Below, one piece after another: positions 1 to 10,730 of a stretch of 64,000 bases of DNA (within the stretch, counting starts at the first letter, position 1; the number at the start of each line of letters is the position of its first letter). Source of the stretch: Plenodomus lindquistii (taxonomy: Eukaryota; Ascomycota; Dothideomycetes; Pleosporales; Leptosphaeriaceae); the NCBI GenBank assembly GCA_025504975.1, contig JANUWI010000019.1:434001-498000 (forward strand), written 5' to 3'. The position numbers and the translations under genes are program-made. Below the pieces are notes generated by a model. It ran no database searches. It was given only the letters and a program-made list of their open reading frames with translations, and was not told where the DNA came from.

Positions 1-1225
1 TCTCGTTGCATACAACAACGTATGCTTCGTCTGCTGCCTCCAGCATCGGTATATCCAGCGGACTGTCCCCGAACGCCACGACCCGCACGTTTTGCTTATG
101 CAGCTGACCCACCACATACTCCTTGGTTACGTCCGTGACCATGTATGGATCATCGAGCCGTCCACCTGCAATTAATTCTACATGCGGGCAACCATATCTC
201 TCGAGAACCTTCTCCCAAACACCCCGAAGACCGCATGTCACAACCATGGCGCCAACATGCTCGTCCTCCGCGACGTTTTTCAAAAGCTTCTCCATCTCTG
301 GGAAAAGGTCCACCTTGCTTGCAACTCTTTCACAAATTGCATCGAACTCTTCTTCTGAGAACTCCTCATGCAGAAGCATCGCTTGCTGGAAGGCTTCGCG
401 CGTATAGCCCCGAGATTGAAATACTGCCTTATGCGGATCCTCCGGAATGCGCGCCACGGCCTCTTCGTCGCTCCAAAACATAGCTCCAGTGTCCACGGGC
501 GCAAGCGTCTTATCAGCGTCAAGCACCAGCATCGTCTTCATCATATGCGAGCTCGCAATAGCAGCGTCCACCTCGACACCAACGTCCGCTTCTTCCTCCG
601 TTCGAGTCCTCCGAAAGTTGAACAAGAAATCCTCAAACCGGTCCAACACACCCTCCTCATCCATTTTAGCATCCACTCGCAAGGTAGCAAACATGACCCA
701 ATTCTGTCGACAGAGCTTCCTCAATTCCATAACTTCCAACTCCTGCCACTTGCGCAAGTGCTCCACACTCAACTCCGTCCGCTCACGACTCGTATCACCC
801 CCCCTATACCTCTGCACAACCCCCGGCTCAGTCTTCAAATACACGACGTGCGTGTACGTTCCCCAATCCTTCTGTGTACCGACTCGCTCCGGCTCCGCGC
901 TGCCCTCGTCGTCCCAGAACATGTAATGTCCCGCCACAATACCCATTTTACCAGCGTCGGCGCACTCGCGTGCGATGTTCGAAACGGCTTCTTCGCGGAC
1001 GAGCTTGCGGGCGGAGGACTCCATGGCATGGAATGCGGAAAGGCCGCCGGGAACGACGCGGTCGATCATTTCCGAGCCGTCGAAGATGAGGTACGGGTTT
1101 CCGGGCTTGATGCGGAGTTTGTTGATGATGTGGGATTTTCCGGAGCCGGAGATGCCGTAGAGGCCGACGATGAGGGGTTTGGGCTGGGGAGTGGAAAGAG
1201 AGGGGAAGGCTTGGGCGATGTCCAT
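1..1225 (-). CDS. P-loop kinase / HAD phosphatase fusion protein (partial, runs off left edge)
   Basis: An open frame reads leftwards from an ATG at 1225-1223 to the window edge with no stop, about 408 codons. Near the N-terminus is a Walker A loop, GLYGISGSGKSHI (about residues 22-34), so the first half is a nucleotide-binding kinase-like domain. The second half carries HAD hydrolase motifs: a DADKT motif I (DxDxT) and, near the window edge, the acidic motif IV AFGDSPLDIPML. Family knowledge: fungi have fusions of a P-loop NTPase and a HAD domain, in some cases followed by uracil phosphoribosyltransferase; whether a third domain follows lies outside the window. Substrate is unknown. The start was chosen because the P-loop follows it closely and no in-frame ATG precedes it nearby. 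Confidence 0.82.
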   Translation of the reverse strand, partial: MDIAQAFPSLSTPQPKPLIVGLYGISGSGKSHIINKLRIKPGNPYLIFDGSEMIDRVVPGGLSAFHAMESSARKLVREEAVSNIARECADAGKMGIVAGHYMFWDDEGSAEPERVGTQKDWGTYTHVVYLKTEPGVVQRYRGGDTSRERTELSVEHLRKWQELEVMELRKLCRQNWVMFATLRVDAKMDEEGVLDRFEDFLFNFRRTRTEEEADVGVEVDAAIASSHMMKTMLVLDADKTLAPVDTGAMFWSDEEAVARIPEDPHKAVFQSRGYTREAFQQAMLLHEEFSEEEFDAICERVASKVDLFPEMEKLLKNVAEDEHVGAMVVTCGLRGVWEKVLERYGCPHVELIAGGRLDDPYMVTDVTKEYVVGQLHKQNVRVVAFGDSPLDIPMLEAADEAYVVVCNE

Positions 1226-2649
1226 TGTGTTGGGGGTGAAGGTTCCGTCCGTTTTTGCTTGAAAGGTTGGAGAGTGGCTTAGATGGGGACCTTTTCATTG
1301 TTATTATACATGCCCCGTGTGCGTGCTTGCTACAAGCGCGCATGGCTGATTATAAGTAGACAAACAATGTATGGGGGGGATGACCTGAGCGCATGCACGA
1401 GACCTTCCGCAATAGTCCTATAGCATGAAAAAACCCCCACCCCATTATTATGAAGCATGCTCGGTGTTATTGTGACAGCGTGAAGTAAATGTGTGACTGT
1501 CAAGTAGGTTACAGGGGAACAGAGAGCAAGACGCTAGTTTTGTTGTGGTATCGCGGAGGGAGATGATGGTGTGTTTTGTATGTAGTATTTCTGTATCAGA
1601 GGGCTGGGAGAACAGGATCTAGTCACCTTGTAACATGGTCTTGGTTTTTTTTTTGGAGCGAGGAGGGAGAAAAGGGGTAGTTGGATGTGTGTATGTGTTT
1701 GCATTGGTGGTGGGGGTGGGGAAAGATGTGTACTACCTCTTCTCGACGGGGATGAAGCATTCGATATCTAGTCATATAGAGAACTTTGCGATCTTGGGGA
1801 CTTTACCGCTGGGATTGCCATCACTGCCAAATAATCTACAAGTTGGGATTGCTAATCGTGCTCTAGGATTGTTATTGTATAGGCCTTAGGACCAAGTCTC
1901 CACCTCCGCGTCCTTGTCCTTCTCGATTCTTGCACGCCTCGTAATGAGCATGGAGAATGGTAGCGATTGGTCCGGAAGGCCTTTGCAGAAGATCTGATGC
2001 AAGAAGACCTTGAGAAGGGAGAGAAGGAGCGAGTGAAAGTGAGGCCTCTTGAGGAACTTCGTAATCACTCTTTTATAGAATCTCAGACGTCTGCGACGAT
2101 TCAAATACATGACGCGGCTTTTCTCTCGATGTAACAAGAGATAGACATCTCAGCGCTGTGGGCGGATACTAGAACAGCATGAGAGAAGCAAGTTCAAATG
2201 ATCAAGGAGCATATCAACTGTACAATGGACGTATTCCAAGCTTAAAAAGATGCAAATAATGTACCAGAGATGCAGCAAGTCAGTCCGCGAAGAATTCAGA
2301 GTCTGGTATGCTTCTCGATTCTTGACTCGTCATCGAGCTTCCGCACCTGAACCACTTACAGGTACGTCCTCAGAAACTTGTGGGACAAATCCCCCTGCGA
2401 TCGAGCTTCAGGTTGGGTTGAAGCGCCATAGATTTTAACATGCATTGATTTCTGAGTCAGACGTTGACTTTGGAACTTAAGTTCCACACATCCGCATGAA
2501 GTTTCGCAGAAGCTTTGCGCAACGTGCTGCTATAGCGAAAGGATTTACGCGATGAGTGGACGCTTTAAAGCATGCATAGTTGAACTTCAGACCAAGGTAT
2601 GTGATATTTCAAAATGTTCCTGTAATAGTGAACTACCCTTGAAGACTTA

Positions 2650-4330
2650 CAGAGCTACATGTGGCAGAGACCAGTGTATCTTGAGGTATCAAGGAGGTAG
2701 TTGAATGTATTGTTAGCATGGCATCCTTGAACGTACGGGGACGGAGCCACTACACCTGAATTGCGGTGCGAATAAGATATGACATAGGGACCCTGGGAGA
2801 ATGCCAAAAGCTGAGGAAGATACAGCTTTAGTGTAGTTTGCAATGCAAGTTCCACCATCTTCATTCCTTGAACTCGTCCGCTTGAGGTTGTATTTGCAAT
2901 AGCATCAGGGATTTGAAGGCTTGCGGTTTCAAGTATAGCGTAGAAGGACTTGTCTTGAGGTATCGAAGGGCCAGTCGACTATTTTTTACGGCAATTTCGC
3001 AAGACTATCGCATGATTAGATAGTAACACCTTCTCCTTCCGCGAAGTGGGCGCTAGCATAAGATATCAAGGATAATTCAGAGTGTGTGTTTAAAGCAAGT
3101 AATATTATGCTATACCATAGCAAGGGGACCATAAGGACACAGTAGAGCAGGCGACTAATACTCATATCAAAGTTGGGACGACAAAGTCTTTCTGATAACG
3201 ATGTTATGCTTGCGCACGTGGGATGAAGAACAACGCGCAGATTCTTAGTATTATAACCTCTTTGGTTCGAGCCCTTATGCACTTCCATAAGCACAAGATG
3301 ATTTTGAGAGCTTACCATATCTTTTAGAGCAGAGATCTTGTAGTCTTACTGTAGCAGGGAGGTACTTACCTGTACAACTAGCAAGTTAGAAAAGGGTACA
3401 TGTAAATAGGGAGTGTATCGTAGCGCTTCTAAGCAGGTACGCATCTAGCATGTCGATGCTAGGAGCACACAGCACTATAGAATTCATGAACACTGAGCGC
3501 ACACTTCAAGTGCACATGTGTTCGTACTTGATCATATCAACGCACCGAAGCTGTGTTTTTCCGTAGATTTAGGACGCGAGATGATGGATACAGTGGCATA
3601 TATGGCGATGAGTAGTTTTTCTTATGGTAGCAAGGAGGTATTTGAGTGTATTATTAGCAAGAGGAAAGAGGGTGTATGGGTGTGGGGAGTGTACAGTAGC
3701 GTTTATAAGCAAGAAAGAAGAAGCTACACAGGTGTGGGAAGTTTCCGAGAGTGCAAAAGAGCAAGTGAAAATGTAGTGTGTTGATGCGAGGACAATGTGA
3801 TGTTGTGGTAGTTTGTGGCAGGATTCCGCAGTCATGCATACACGCCATGTCATTTGGAATTTCCAGGCTTAATTCCAAGGGCGCCTATGTGACCTCGGAC
3901 CCTCAGGGTACGAAATAATGCATACATCACTCTGTATAGCAAAGCATTTGTTGTCTCAAGGTAGCGAGGAGAGAGCCAAGCGCACAATCAGCGGGAGATA
4001 AGGTTGTAGATGGGAGTTGGGAGACCATAGCGGCGTAAAAGAGTTAGCTAGCATATGTCATGTCGACCTAGGAAGAATATGTAGACTTGGTGCGTGTATC
4101 AATTCATGTTAAATACGCATTTGATGCGTATTTGTACTCGGTATGTACCTTGTTACGCCCGTTGGGCTTTCTCAGACCGGAATTCAAGTACTAGCATAAC
4201 AGCGTACGCTACTCTGCACAGCAGAGAACAGGATTCCGTGTAGTAGCGAGGAGGGAGTTGAGTGTATTATCAGCAGGGGGGGAAATGGTATATATGAGTA
4301 GGGATAGTATGATTGTACTACAGAGTAAGG
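2650..4330. repeat. Diverged dispersed repeat, about five decayed copies
   Basis: Variants of one phrase, roughly GTAGCAAGGAGGTA-TTGAGTGTATTATTAGCA followed by a G-rich stretch and GGGAGTGTA..GTAGCG, recur near 2690, 3345, 3625, 3960 and 4245. The copies near 3920 and 4200 also share preceding sequence (ACTCTGTATAGCA versus ACTCTGCACAGCA). Copies differ at many positions, so this looks like an old, mutated repeat, possibly a transposon remnant. No terminal repeats or coding remnant were recognised. Confidence 0.45.
4111..4133. repeat. Palindromic hairpin
   Basis: AAATACGCAT, a TTG loop, then ATGCGTATTT: a perfect 10-bp stem with a 3-base loop. It lies in the gene-poor stretch, about 300 bp beyond the stop codon of the hypothetical gene at 4436-5786. 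Function unknown. Confidence 0.6.
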
Positions 4331-4435
4331 GTAAGGAGATCATATGAAGGCGTGACACCCACAGGCCGACTCAGCGTCAAGGCACACCTATCTCTTAACA
4401 TACCAAACTAACTACAAACCCCCGAGACCTACCAC

Positions 4436-5786
4436 TTAACCTTCCATCTCAACATCCGCCTCCTCTCCACCTTCCTCACCCTTCGCCAACGCCATCTTCT
4501 TATCCCAAGCCTCCAGCAAACCTCCAACATCCTGCAGCCAATCGGCATGCTTGAGCAGCTTCTCAAAGTCCCAGAACTTCATCCAAGGTGTATTCGAATG
4601 GCGTTTTCTACTCTTGGCCTTCTCCACAGCGACACGCGACTCCTCATCCACAGGCTGGAGAAGAGACTTCAACAGCGGCGAATTCCAAGGGACTTGAGCC
4701 AAGATATTGCCAGAGCCTCCCTCCATCTCATCGACCTTGGCACGGTCACGCGCCGCCAGCCTGCCAGCTTCTGTCTTGGAAATCTCAAGCGCCAAATCGC
4801 GACGCGTTGCCATCTTCCTGCTCTTCCTGCCATCCTTGTCATTGGCCAGCGCCCAAGCGATGACCATGCGCGGTCCATAGTTGTTCCAGTCGTCCGCCGA
4901 AATCAGGCATTGATCACGCAGGCGAAACAGCTCCGTTGCCTGACCGAGGAGTTTCTCGCGAATGTGCTCGGGAAGCCGGTTTGTCATGATGTGTTTGACG
5001 TGCTCTTGGACAACCTTGAGCTGGTGCTTGTTGAAGGAGAGAAGGTCGAACTCGCTCTCTTTCCACAACTTGATGAAGTCTTCCTCGGGGCCAAAGTCGT
5101 GTGCTGACTCGTCAGAGTCAAGTTGTCGCTTGAGAGTCTGGCTGCGCCATGCATCGAGGAAACTGGTGCAGAACGGTGCGACGATGGGATCGCAGAGGTT
5201 GGTAGGCCAGCCCAGACCCCAGAGAAACGCCATGCCGATGATGTTGTGGCGGATTGTCTCGTAGAAGCGCGTGAATGTGTGATCGTGGTCGGTCCCGTAA
5301 TACCAGATCATCCTGGTGAGGAAGGTGGACTGCTCGTGCTCGCTTTTTTTGGCGGAGAAGTTGTGACTGGCAAGCTGGAAAGGTGTCATGTTAGCTTTGG
5401 TGATCATTTGAAGAATGGAGATTTGGAACGGAACTTGCGTTATTGAAGTTGGCGAGGAAGGCGTCGAGGCGGAGATCTTGTGGTACATCGTCGATCGCAA
5501 TGGCATCTTCGTTGTAGTAGAAGGATTCAAGCGTGGGCTTGTAGATCAGGCTATCGGATGCCACGGAGAGCTTGATCTCGTGGTATTCGCGCGCCTGACT
5601 ATTGAGCGTATCGAGTTGGTCCTCGGAGTAACTCGAAGTGCGAGCGATGGCACCGTCAACGTCACCGTTACGGCCATTCTTGCTGCCGTCACTATCGAGG
5701 TCCATGGGCGTGTCCTCTTCTGGACGAGCTATGACAGTGTCGAATTCGTCCATGATGTTGCCACTGCCCTCATTGTACGTCGTCAT
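4436..5786 (-). CDS. Hypothetical protein, paralogue A of a window-internal pair
   Basis: Two exons, 5786-5439 and 5374-4436, give a 428-residue protein. The 64-bp intron (5438-5375) has a GC donor (GCAAGT), a GCTAAC branch site and a CAG acceptor; splicing is phase 0 and removes the frame shift between the two open frames. The protein is soluble and charged, with no signal peptide or membrane segment, and ends in a Glu-rich tail. It is clearly related to the gene at 48285-49268: shared blocks include RMIWYY, (R)xNIIxMA, FxDAW, (E/Q)xxFIxLW followed by a D/E-L-DL-x-F stretch, and WxSPxLxxLL near the C-terminus. No known domain was recognised; it looks like a lineage-restricted family. The GC donor is inferred from frame and paralogue alignment. 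Confidence 0.8.
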
Positions 5787-7948
5787 TATTAGCGCTGTGG
5801 GTGTGCTGGGTGCTGGGTGCAGGTGTGTGAGGCGGAGGGAGTATTGAGGGAAGTGAGCTGCAACAACACCGAGAGAATGTTTGTCACTGTGGGAATCGCT
5901 CGCTAGTGACTACATGTGATCAGAAACTTGTTGACTCACTCTAAGGTTCCACGATAGGACGCGCTTCCCCACCGTGCAAACGCTCACATGCAAGCGGCTT
6001 CGGCGGTGAACGCACGTAGATGACCTCACGAACAAGAAGATCTTTAGTGGACACGTGCAAGATGTGAATCGAGTGGGAGGATTAGTTGAGGATGCGAGCA
6101 TAAGAGACATGTGTATTATTGTGCGCGGATACAATGCTTCAGGACGTGCATTAGGTGTTGTTGGTTGAGTGCAAAGACAACGTGCATTGACCCCTTCAAC
6201 TACTTATATCTATACTAAAGACTATGAGCATAGTTTGAAGTACTAAAATAAGCAAGTCTACTCGCTGTGTACCTGGCGTGTCGCGGTGCGAGTCTCACAT
6301 CACCCTCGCATTCACCTGCTCTGCAATTCCACCCACGCAAACGCTCCACCACAACCACAACCACCCACCTACGCACACCACAACCATATAATCCCCGATC
6401 CTCCCCATAAGACCATCAATCAACTAGTAAGTGGTTACATCCCACCGCCTAGTAGAAGTTGTTTGGGTCACATCCCCAACATACAACTTCACTAAGGTGA
6501 TCAGCTCGTACATTCTTAAAGTACCTTGGTTCGAATCCCTGTCAGCACGTTGGGCTTATCTGCGATATGGCAGAGGTTTGAAAGAGCTACTAGAACTTTT
6601 CTTTTTTCTTTCTTGCTCTTTGTATGCCAACTTCTTTTTTTTTGCGGATTTTTAGGGGGATAGGACATGCACCTGCGGTGAGATGGGAGGTGATATAGAA
6701 ATTAGATAGGAGTCTGCGTATGCAATGGTAAGACTAAGGGAAGAAGCCTATAAATCCTTCTTTTTGGTTCTGGCACAGTTGCGTGATGTGTCACGACGTA
6801 TTTACTCAAGTTACTTCCCCTACATGCGCTTATAGCAAGCACATACATAGCGTAAGTACAAGAACAATAAGCTTGATTTTATTTAAACCACTCTTACAAC
6901 TAAAAATACACGGAAATGTACTACCTAGCATAGTGGACGTTGCCTAAGCCTCCGCCTCGATCGAACAAAGGTCAGTTCCGCCTCTCTTCTCACGACCTCA
7001 AGATGTCCAGCATCTTGCAACCTTCTGAGTTGCAGGCTACAAAGGACACTCTCATGTCTTATTAATCTGCAAATTATTTCATCGAGATGACACGTGTATA
7101 AGGTATGTCCCGCTCCAAGCACCAGCGCCAGTCCACAGAAAGAGGAGCAAACACCCAAGCATTAGGTCAATAGTACAAGTATGGGCTTGAAGCGGAGAAT
7201 AATGTTCCTCTAATGACAAACGAGCCCATCATGGAGAGGATGGACGACGTATACTGAAGAGGGTGGGGTCACGAAGTATGGAGATAGGTAGTGGGAAATG
7301 CAAGCCAGCATCATCCGAGTCTGGAAGTGTTGCAGCCATACACTGATCTGTACACTCAGTTGTGTATGAGAAAATGGGGTATTATTTGACTTTTGCGAAC
7401 CATGAGCATTGTCAAGGTGACAGGTGATTGTTTATGCAAAAGTCGCGTACAAAGCTTCATAGGCGCGTCGTGCTATAGTGCTTTGTGCGAACGTGCATGC
7501 CTCCATTACATGACACGCTGCTGCAGAGCCTGGTATACAATGTGGCGCTGGTCATTGTGCGATGATACAGAGATGATAGTGTACAGTGCGAAAAGTGAAG
7601 AGTGAAGGGCGGAGAGAAAGGGCGAAGGATGGAATCTTCGAGACGCGCCGGGCCTAAGCGAGACTAGCGCCAGTGACCTCACCACCAGTGGCACTCGACT
7701 CATCGCAGCCCTGCATCGCTCGCCAGACCTTCGCATAACCCAAAGAAGCCCAATCCATACAAATACCGTATGTTTCAGCCTTTACCTTGCTGCTGCACCC
7801 TCCCTCCTGACTAATCGAGCCAGCAAACATAGCCAACGTATATAATTGCTGTGCCCCGCCGTCAGCCCACGAACTACATTCCTCAGCCTACATCACACCT
7901 CACTCCCACCCACCAACACCACCACGTCAACCACACCACACTTACAAC
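5787..7948. other. Intergenic stretch, no gene seen
   Basis: About 2.1 kb between divergently oriented genes. It holds an A/C-rich segment (6300-6410), T-rich runs (6600-6650) and one tRNA box-B-like sequence near 6523 without a cloverleaf. Open frames are short and unconvincing. The right end serves as the MBF1 promoter. Confidence 0.55.
7839..7845 (+). promoter_or_regulatory. TATA-like box of MBF1
   Basis: TATATAA lies 104 bp before the MBF1 start codon, with a C/A-rich leader between. The placement fits a fungal core promoter; this is inferred from position only. Confidence 0.4.
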
Positions 7949-8504
7949 ATGTCTGACGACTGGAACTCCGTCACCAAGATCGGCAGCCGCACCCGTGGCG
8001 GCGCCGCTGGACCCCGCGAGACGGTCGTCAAGGGCAAGTCGGCGCTGAATGCTGCCCAACGCGCCGGCGGCATCATCGCCACAGAGAAGAAGTACGCTTC
8101 CGCCAACACTGTAAGGCCATCCTCCCCCATTATCACGCGCCCGTGTACCCCCACATACAGCCCTGCTAACACGCCTTCCCTAGGGCACCGCCTCCGCCAG
8201 CCAAGAAGGCCAACGCCTCACCAAAGTCGACCGCTCCGACGACATCGTCAAGCCCAAGACCGTCGGCATCGTCGTCGGCCAAGCCATTTCCAAAGCGCGC
8301 TCCGAAGCCAAAAACGACAAGGGCACCACTATGACACAAAAGGACCTGGCTACAAAGTGCAACAGCACGCCTACTATTATTGCGGACTTTGAGCGCGGCA
8401 CTGCGACCCCGGATCAGAAGTTGCTGGGTACCATGGAGCGCGTGCTCAATGTTATTCTGCGCGGTGATAAGATTGGTCAGCCTAAGTTTCCGAATAAGAA
8501 GTGA
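7949..8504 (+). CDS. MBF1: Multiprotein-bridging factor 1 (MBF1)
   Basis: Exons 7949-8110 and 8184-8504 encode 160 residues, the usual fungal length. The 73-bp intron has a GTAAGG donor, a GCTAAC branch site and a TAG acceptor, phase 0. The N-terminal half has the MBF1 core (start MSDDWNSVTKIG, then an RTRGG stretch). The C-terminal half is a Cro/C1-type helix-turn-helix: MTQKDLATKCNSTPTIIADFERG, with a GxAxPDQKLL-type continuation and a basic end. MBF1 is a coactivator that bridges bZIP regulators such as Gcn4 to TATA-binding protein and is linked to stress tolerance; it acts in nucleus and cytoplasm. It converges with the phosphoglycerate-mutase-like gene, whose stop is 446 bp away. Confidence 0.95.
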
Positions 8505-8950
8505 GCGGAATGTGTTGTGCTGGCGAGGCTGCGATAGGGCGTGCGCTGGAATGCGTATGCCTGTTCGTGGTCTAGGTAGGACATGGACGCGTCTTGTAAC
8601 GAGGAAACTTGGCAAGGCGAGATCTTGTCATTTGGCTTAGCGGGCGTGGGGATTTTGGGGCGTTCCACATCTCTTTTTGATGGATCATAGGGAAGAAATG
8701 ACCATTCAATGGAATAAACTCTGCCTGATCCCAGGATTCCAAGTTCTCTGCTGGATTAGCTGTTTCCTGTGGGCTTATAAACACATAGTTATTTCATGAT
8801 GACTTGAAGTCGCGACTGGGAAGAAGCAAGCTCGCTAGACGCTAGACAAAAAAGAACACACGATTCATGACTAAACCGCCACCACTTTGTATACTTTATG
8901 CTACCAACAAATGACCGCTTGTACAATATCTCCTCTATCATACCCACCAT
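8505..8950. other. Convergent 3' spacer
   Basis: 446 bp between the stop codons of MBF1 and the mutase-like gene; presumably holds both 3' untranslated regions. No coding content seen. Confidence 0.5.
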
Positions 8951-10090
8951 CTACACCTTTTCCCGCGCCTCCTTACAATCCGGTCCCTCACTGGGTTCCC
9001 ACGGCGGCACCTCCCTCTGCCCCACCACCCTCCTCCCCCTCACAACCACCGGAATAACCCCGCCAGTCTCCAACCTAAACTCCCTATGCCCCAACACCTC
9101 CAACACACTCGCAATCGCCCCACTATGCGCCGTCATACTGATCCAAATCCCGCCATCATGCTCCCACACATCATCCAAAAACATGGCTAACCTGTACCGC
9201 CTTGCGCTCCTCGGCTCGCGGTAATCCGGTTGCCATAGTAGATCCTGTTCTGAGAAGCCTGGCTCAAATGTGAGATGGGGGTATGCGGCTTGCAGGACTG
9301 AGAGCGGGGAGCGCCGATCACAGGTGTGGATTCCGAGGGCTTCGCGGAGGAGTTCTTTGATGAGGGGGGTGTAGGGGCGGGAGTGGGGGAGGGAGAGGTT
9401 CGAGAAGGTTAGGTCTGCGGTTTGGATTGTGCGGGTTAAGGGGGAGACGTAGAAGGTTTCTGGGGCGGGGAGGCCACGGGGGAGTTGCTGGGTCCAGAGG
9501 TCGTGGACGTCGAGGGCTTGTTGGGAGCCGGTGGGCGTTAGGTGGGCGTCGGACCAGATGAGGCCGTCTGCGCCGTCGAGGGCGGCGTAGTGGCACTGGT
9601 GGGTGGCGTTAGTTTGGTATATAGGGTTTTGAGTAATGGAGGTGAGGATTGTGTGGTTAGGTTCGAGGTTGGTGGTGAGGGATGGTAAAACGTACATCCC
9701 ATTCCTTGGTCCCGTATTTCGTCTCTGCAACATTATGCCAGCCCTGGCCGTGGCGACCAAGAAACAGCACTTTGATGCTCTCACCCTCCTTCTGGGTAGC
9801 ATTGAGATGTTGAATGTAGCGTTCGAAACGCCGCCATTGCTCTTCTTCCTCGTGACCGGAGGTATCAGGATAGGATCGGTTGATCAGACCAAAGTTTTCT
9901 TTACGCTGCGAACAATCAGTCAGACATTCTGCACACTTTATGAAAAGAACAAGAGACGCACGAAATCAAACTTCGAATCATCAGTGTCCTCCTCACTTTG
10001 CAGGAATAGACCCTTGAGCACCGTGTACTCGTAGTGATAATCCTGGTTTGGATGGCTCGGGACCGGTGCTTCAGATGGTGGCAGACTCAT
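8951..10090 (-). CDS. Phosphoglycerate mutase-like histidine phosphatase
   Basis: Three exons (10090-9962, 9905-9696, 9595-8951) encode 327 residues. Introns are 56 bp (GTGCGT...CAG) and 100 bp (GTACGT, CTAAC branch, CAG); both are phase 0. The catalytic RHG motif is in VLFLGRHGQGWHN (His about 95) and the second catalytic histidine is in TAHSGAI (about 270), with the phosphate-pocket SPLTRTIQT between. Length and layout match the fungal Pmu1-like branch of the phosphoglycerate mutase/acid phosphatase superfamily. Such proteins are cytosolic phosphatases or mutases of uncertain substrate; no signal peptide is seen. It reads in the same direction as eIF3i, 640 bp downstream of it. Confidence 0.9.
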
Positions 10091-10730
10091 GTTCAAGTAC
10101 AAGTAGATTATCACGCAAAAAGTGAACGTGAGGAGAGAGATTGGTCTATGAGGTGTTAGTACTGGGAGTCATGTGAGAAGGAAGCTGCAGGAGTGGTGGC
10201 ATGTACATGGCTGTATTCGAACCGAAGACTCTGTGTTTGTGCGTGGAAGGGAAGAGCATAGCGCGAAGAGGTTCAAATCATCTCGATCGTGATGTTGAGA
10301 GGTTTTGAAGTTTGTGATGAAGCTGGGTGCGAGTGATTGGTGTGAGATTGTAATGCTGGGCGTCGCCAACGGAAGGAACCAATCACGTCGCTGTAATCAC
10401 ACACGGAGGAAGTCGCGACGACCGTTCTGGCGCTGTTGGATGTGGGAGCAATCTCGCGATCTCCGAACAGCGCGAGTATTGCGCTCTGTCGGCCAAATGG
10501 AACCTTGCGACTCCGAAGGTCAATCTACATTCAAGACGCAAAATGAGAATGGTGTTCATTTGTTGATTCTTGCTGTCAAGGTAGTCTACTATCGAACATA
10601 GCCTCTCCACATATGCCCTGCTCTCTCATAACTTTTGGAAGAGCCCAGACCAACCTGCCGGAACGCCGCTGCATGCAAGCACCTGATTCATCCCACAAGA
10701 CATGCCTCATAACTGCCCCATCAATGTCCC
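10091..10730. other. Spacer between eIF3i and the mutase-like gene
   Basis: 640 bp holding the eIF3i 3' end and the promoter of the mutase-like gene. No gene or clear motif seen. Confidence 0.5.

Larger units (their letters stand above)
1226..4435. other. Gene-poor stretch with decayed repeats
   Basis: About 3.2 kb between two minus-strand genes. Short open frames here are interrupted and have no recognisable protein content. The only structure seen is a set of diverged repeats (2650-4330) and a 23-bp palindrome at 4111-4133. Confidence 0.6.

Noticed and set aside
1635..1889. 84-codon open frame on plus strand
   Set aside because: Val/Gly-rich reading of G/T-rich sequence without splice or start support.
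6500..6560. Possible tRNA gene
   Set aside because: A box-B-like GGTTCGAATCC is present, but the T stem does not pair and no acceptor stem, D arm or anticodon arm could be placed.
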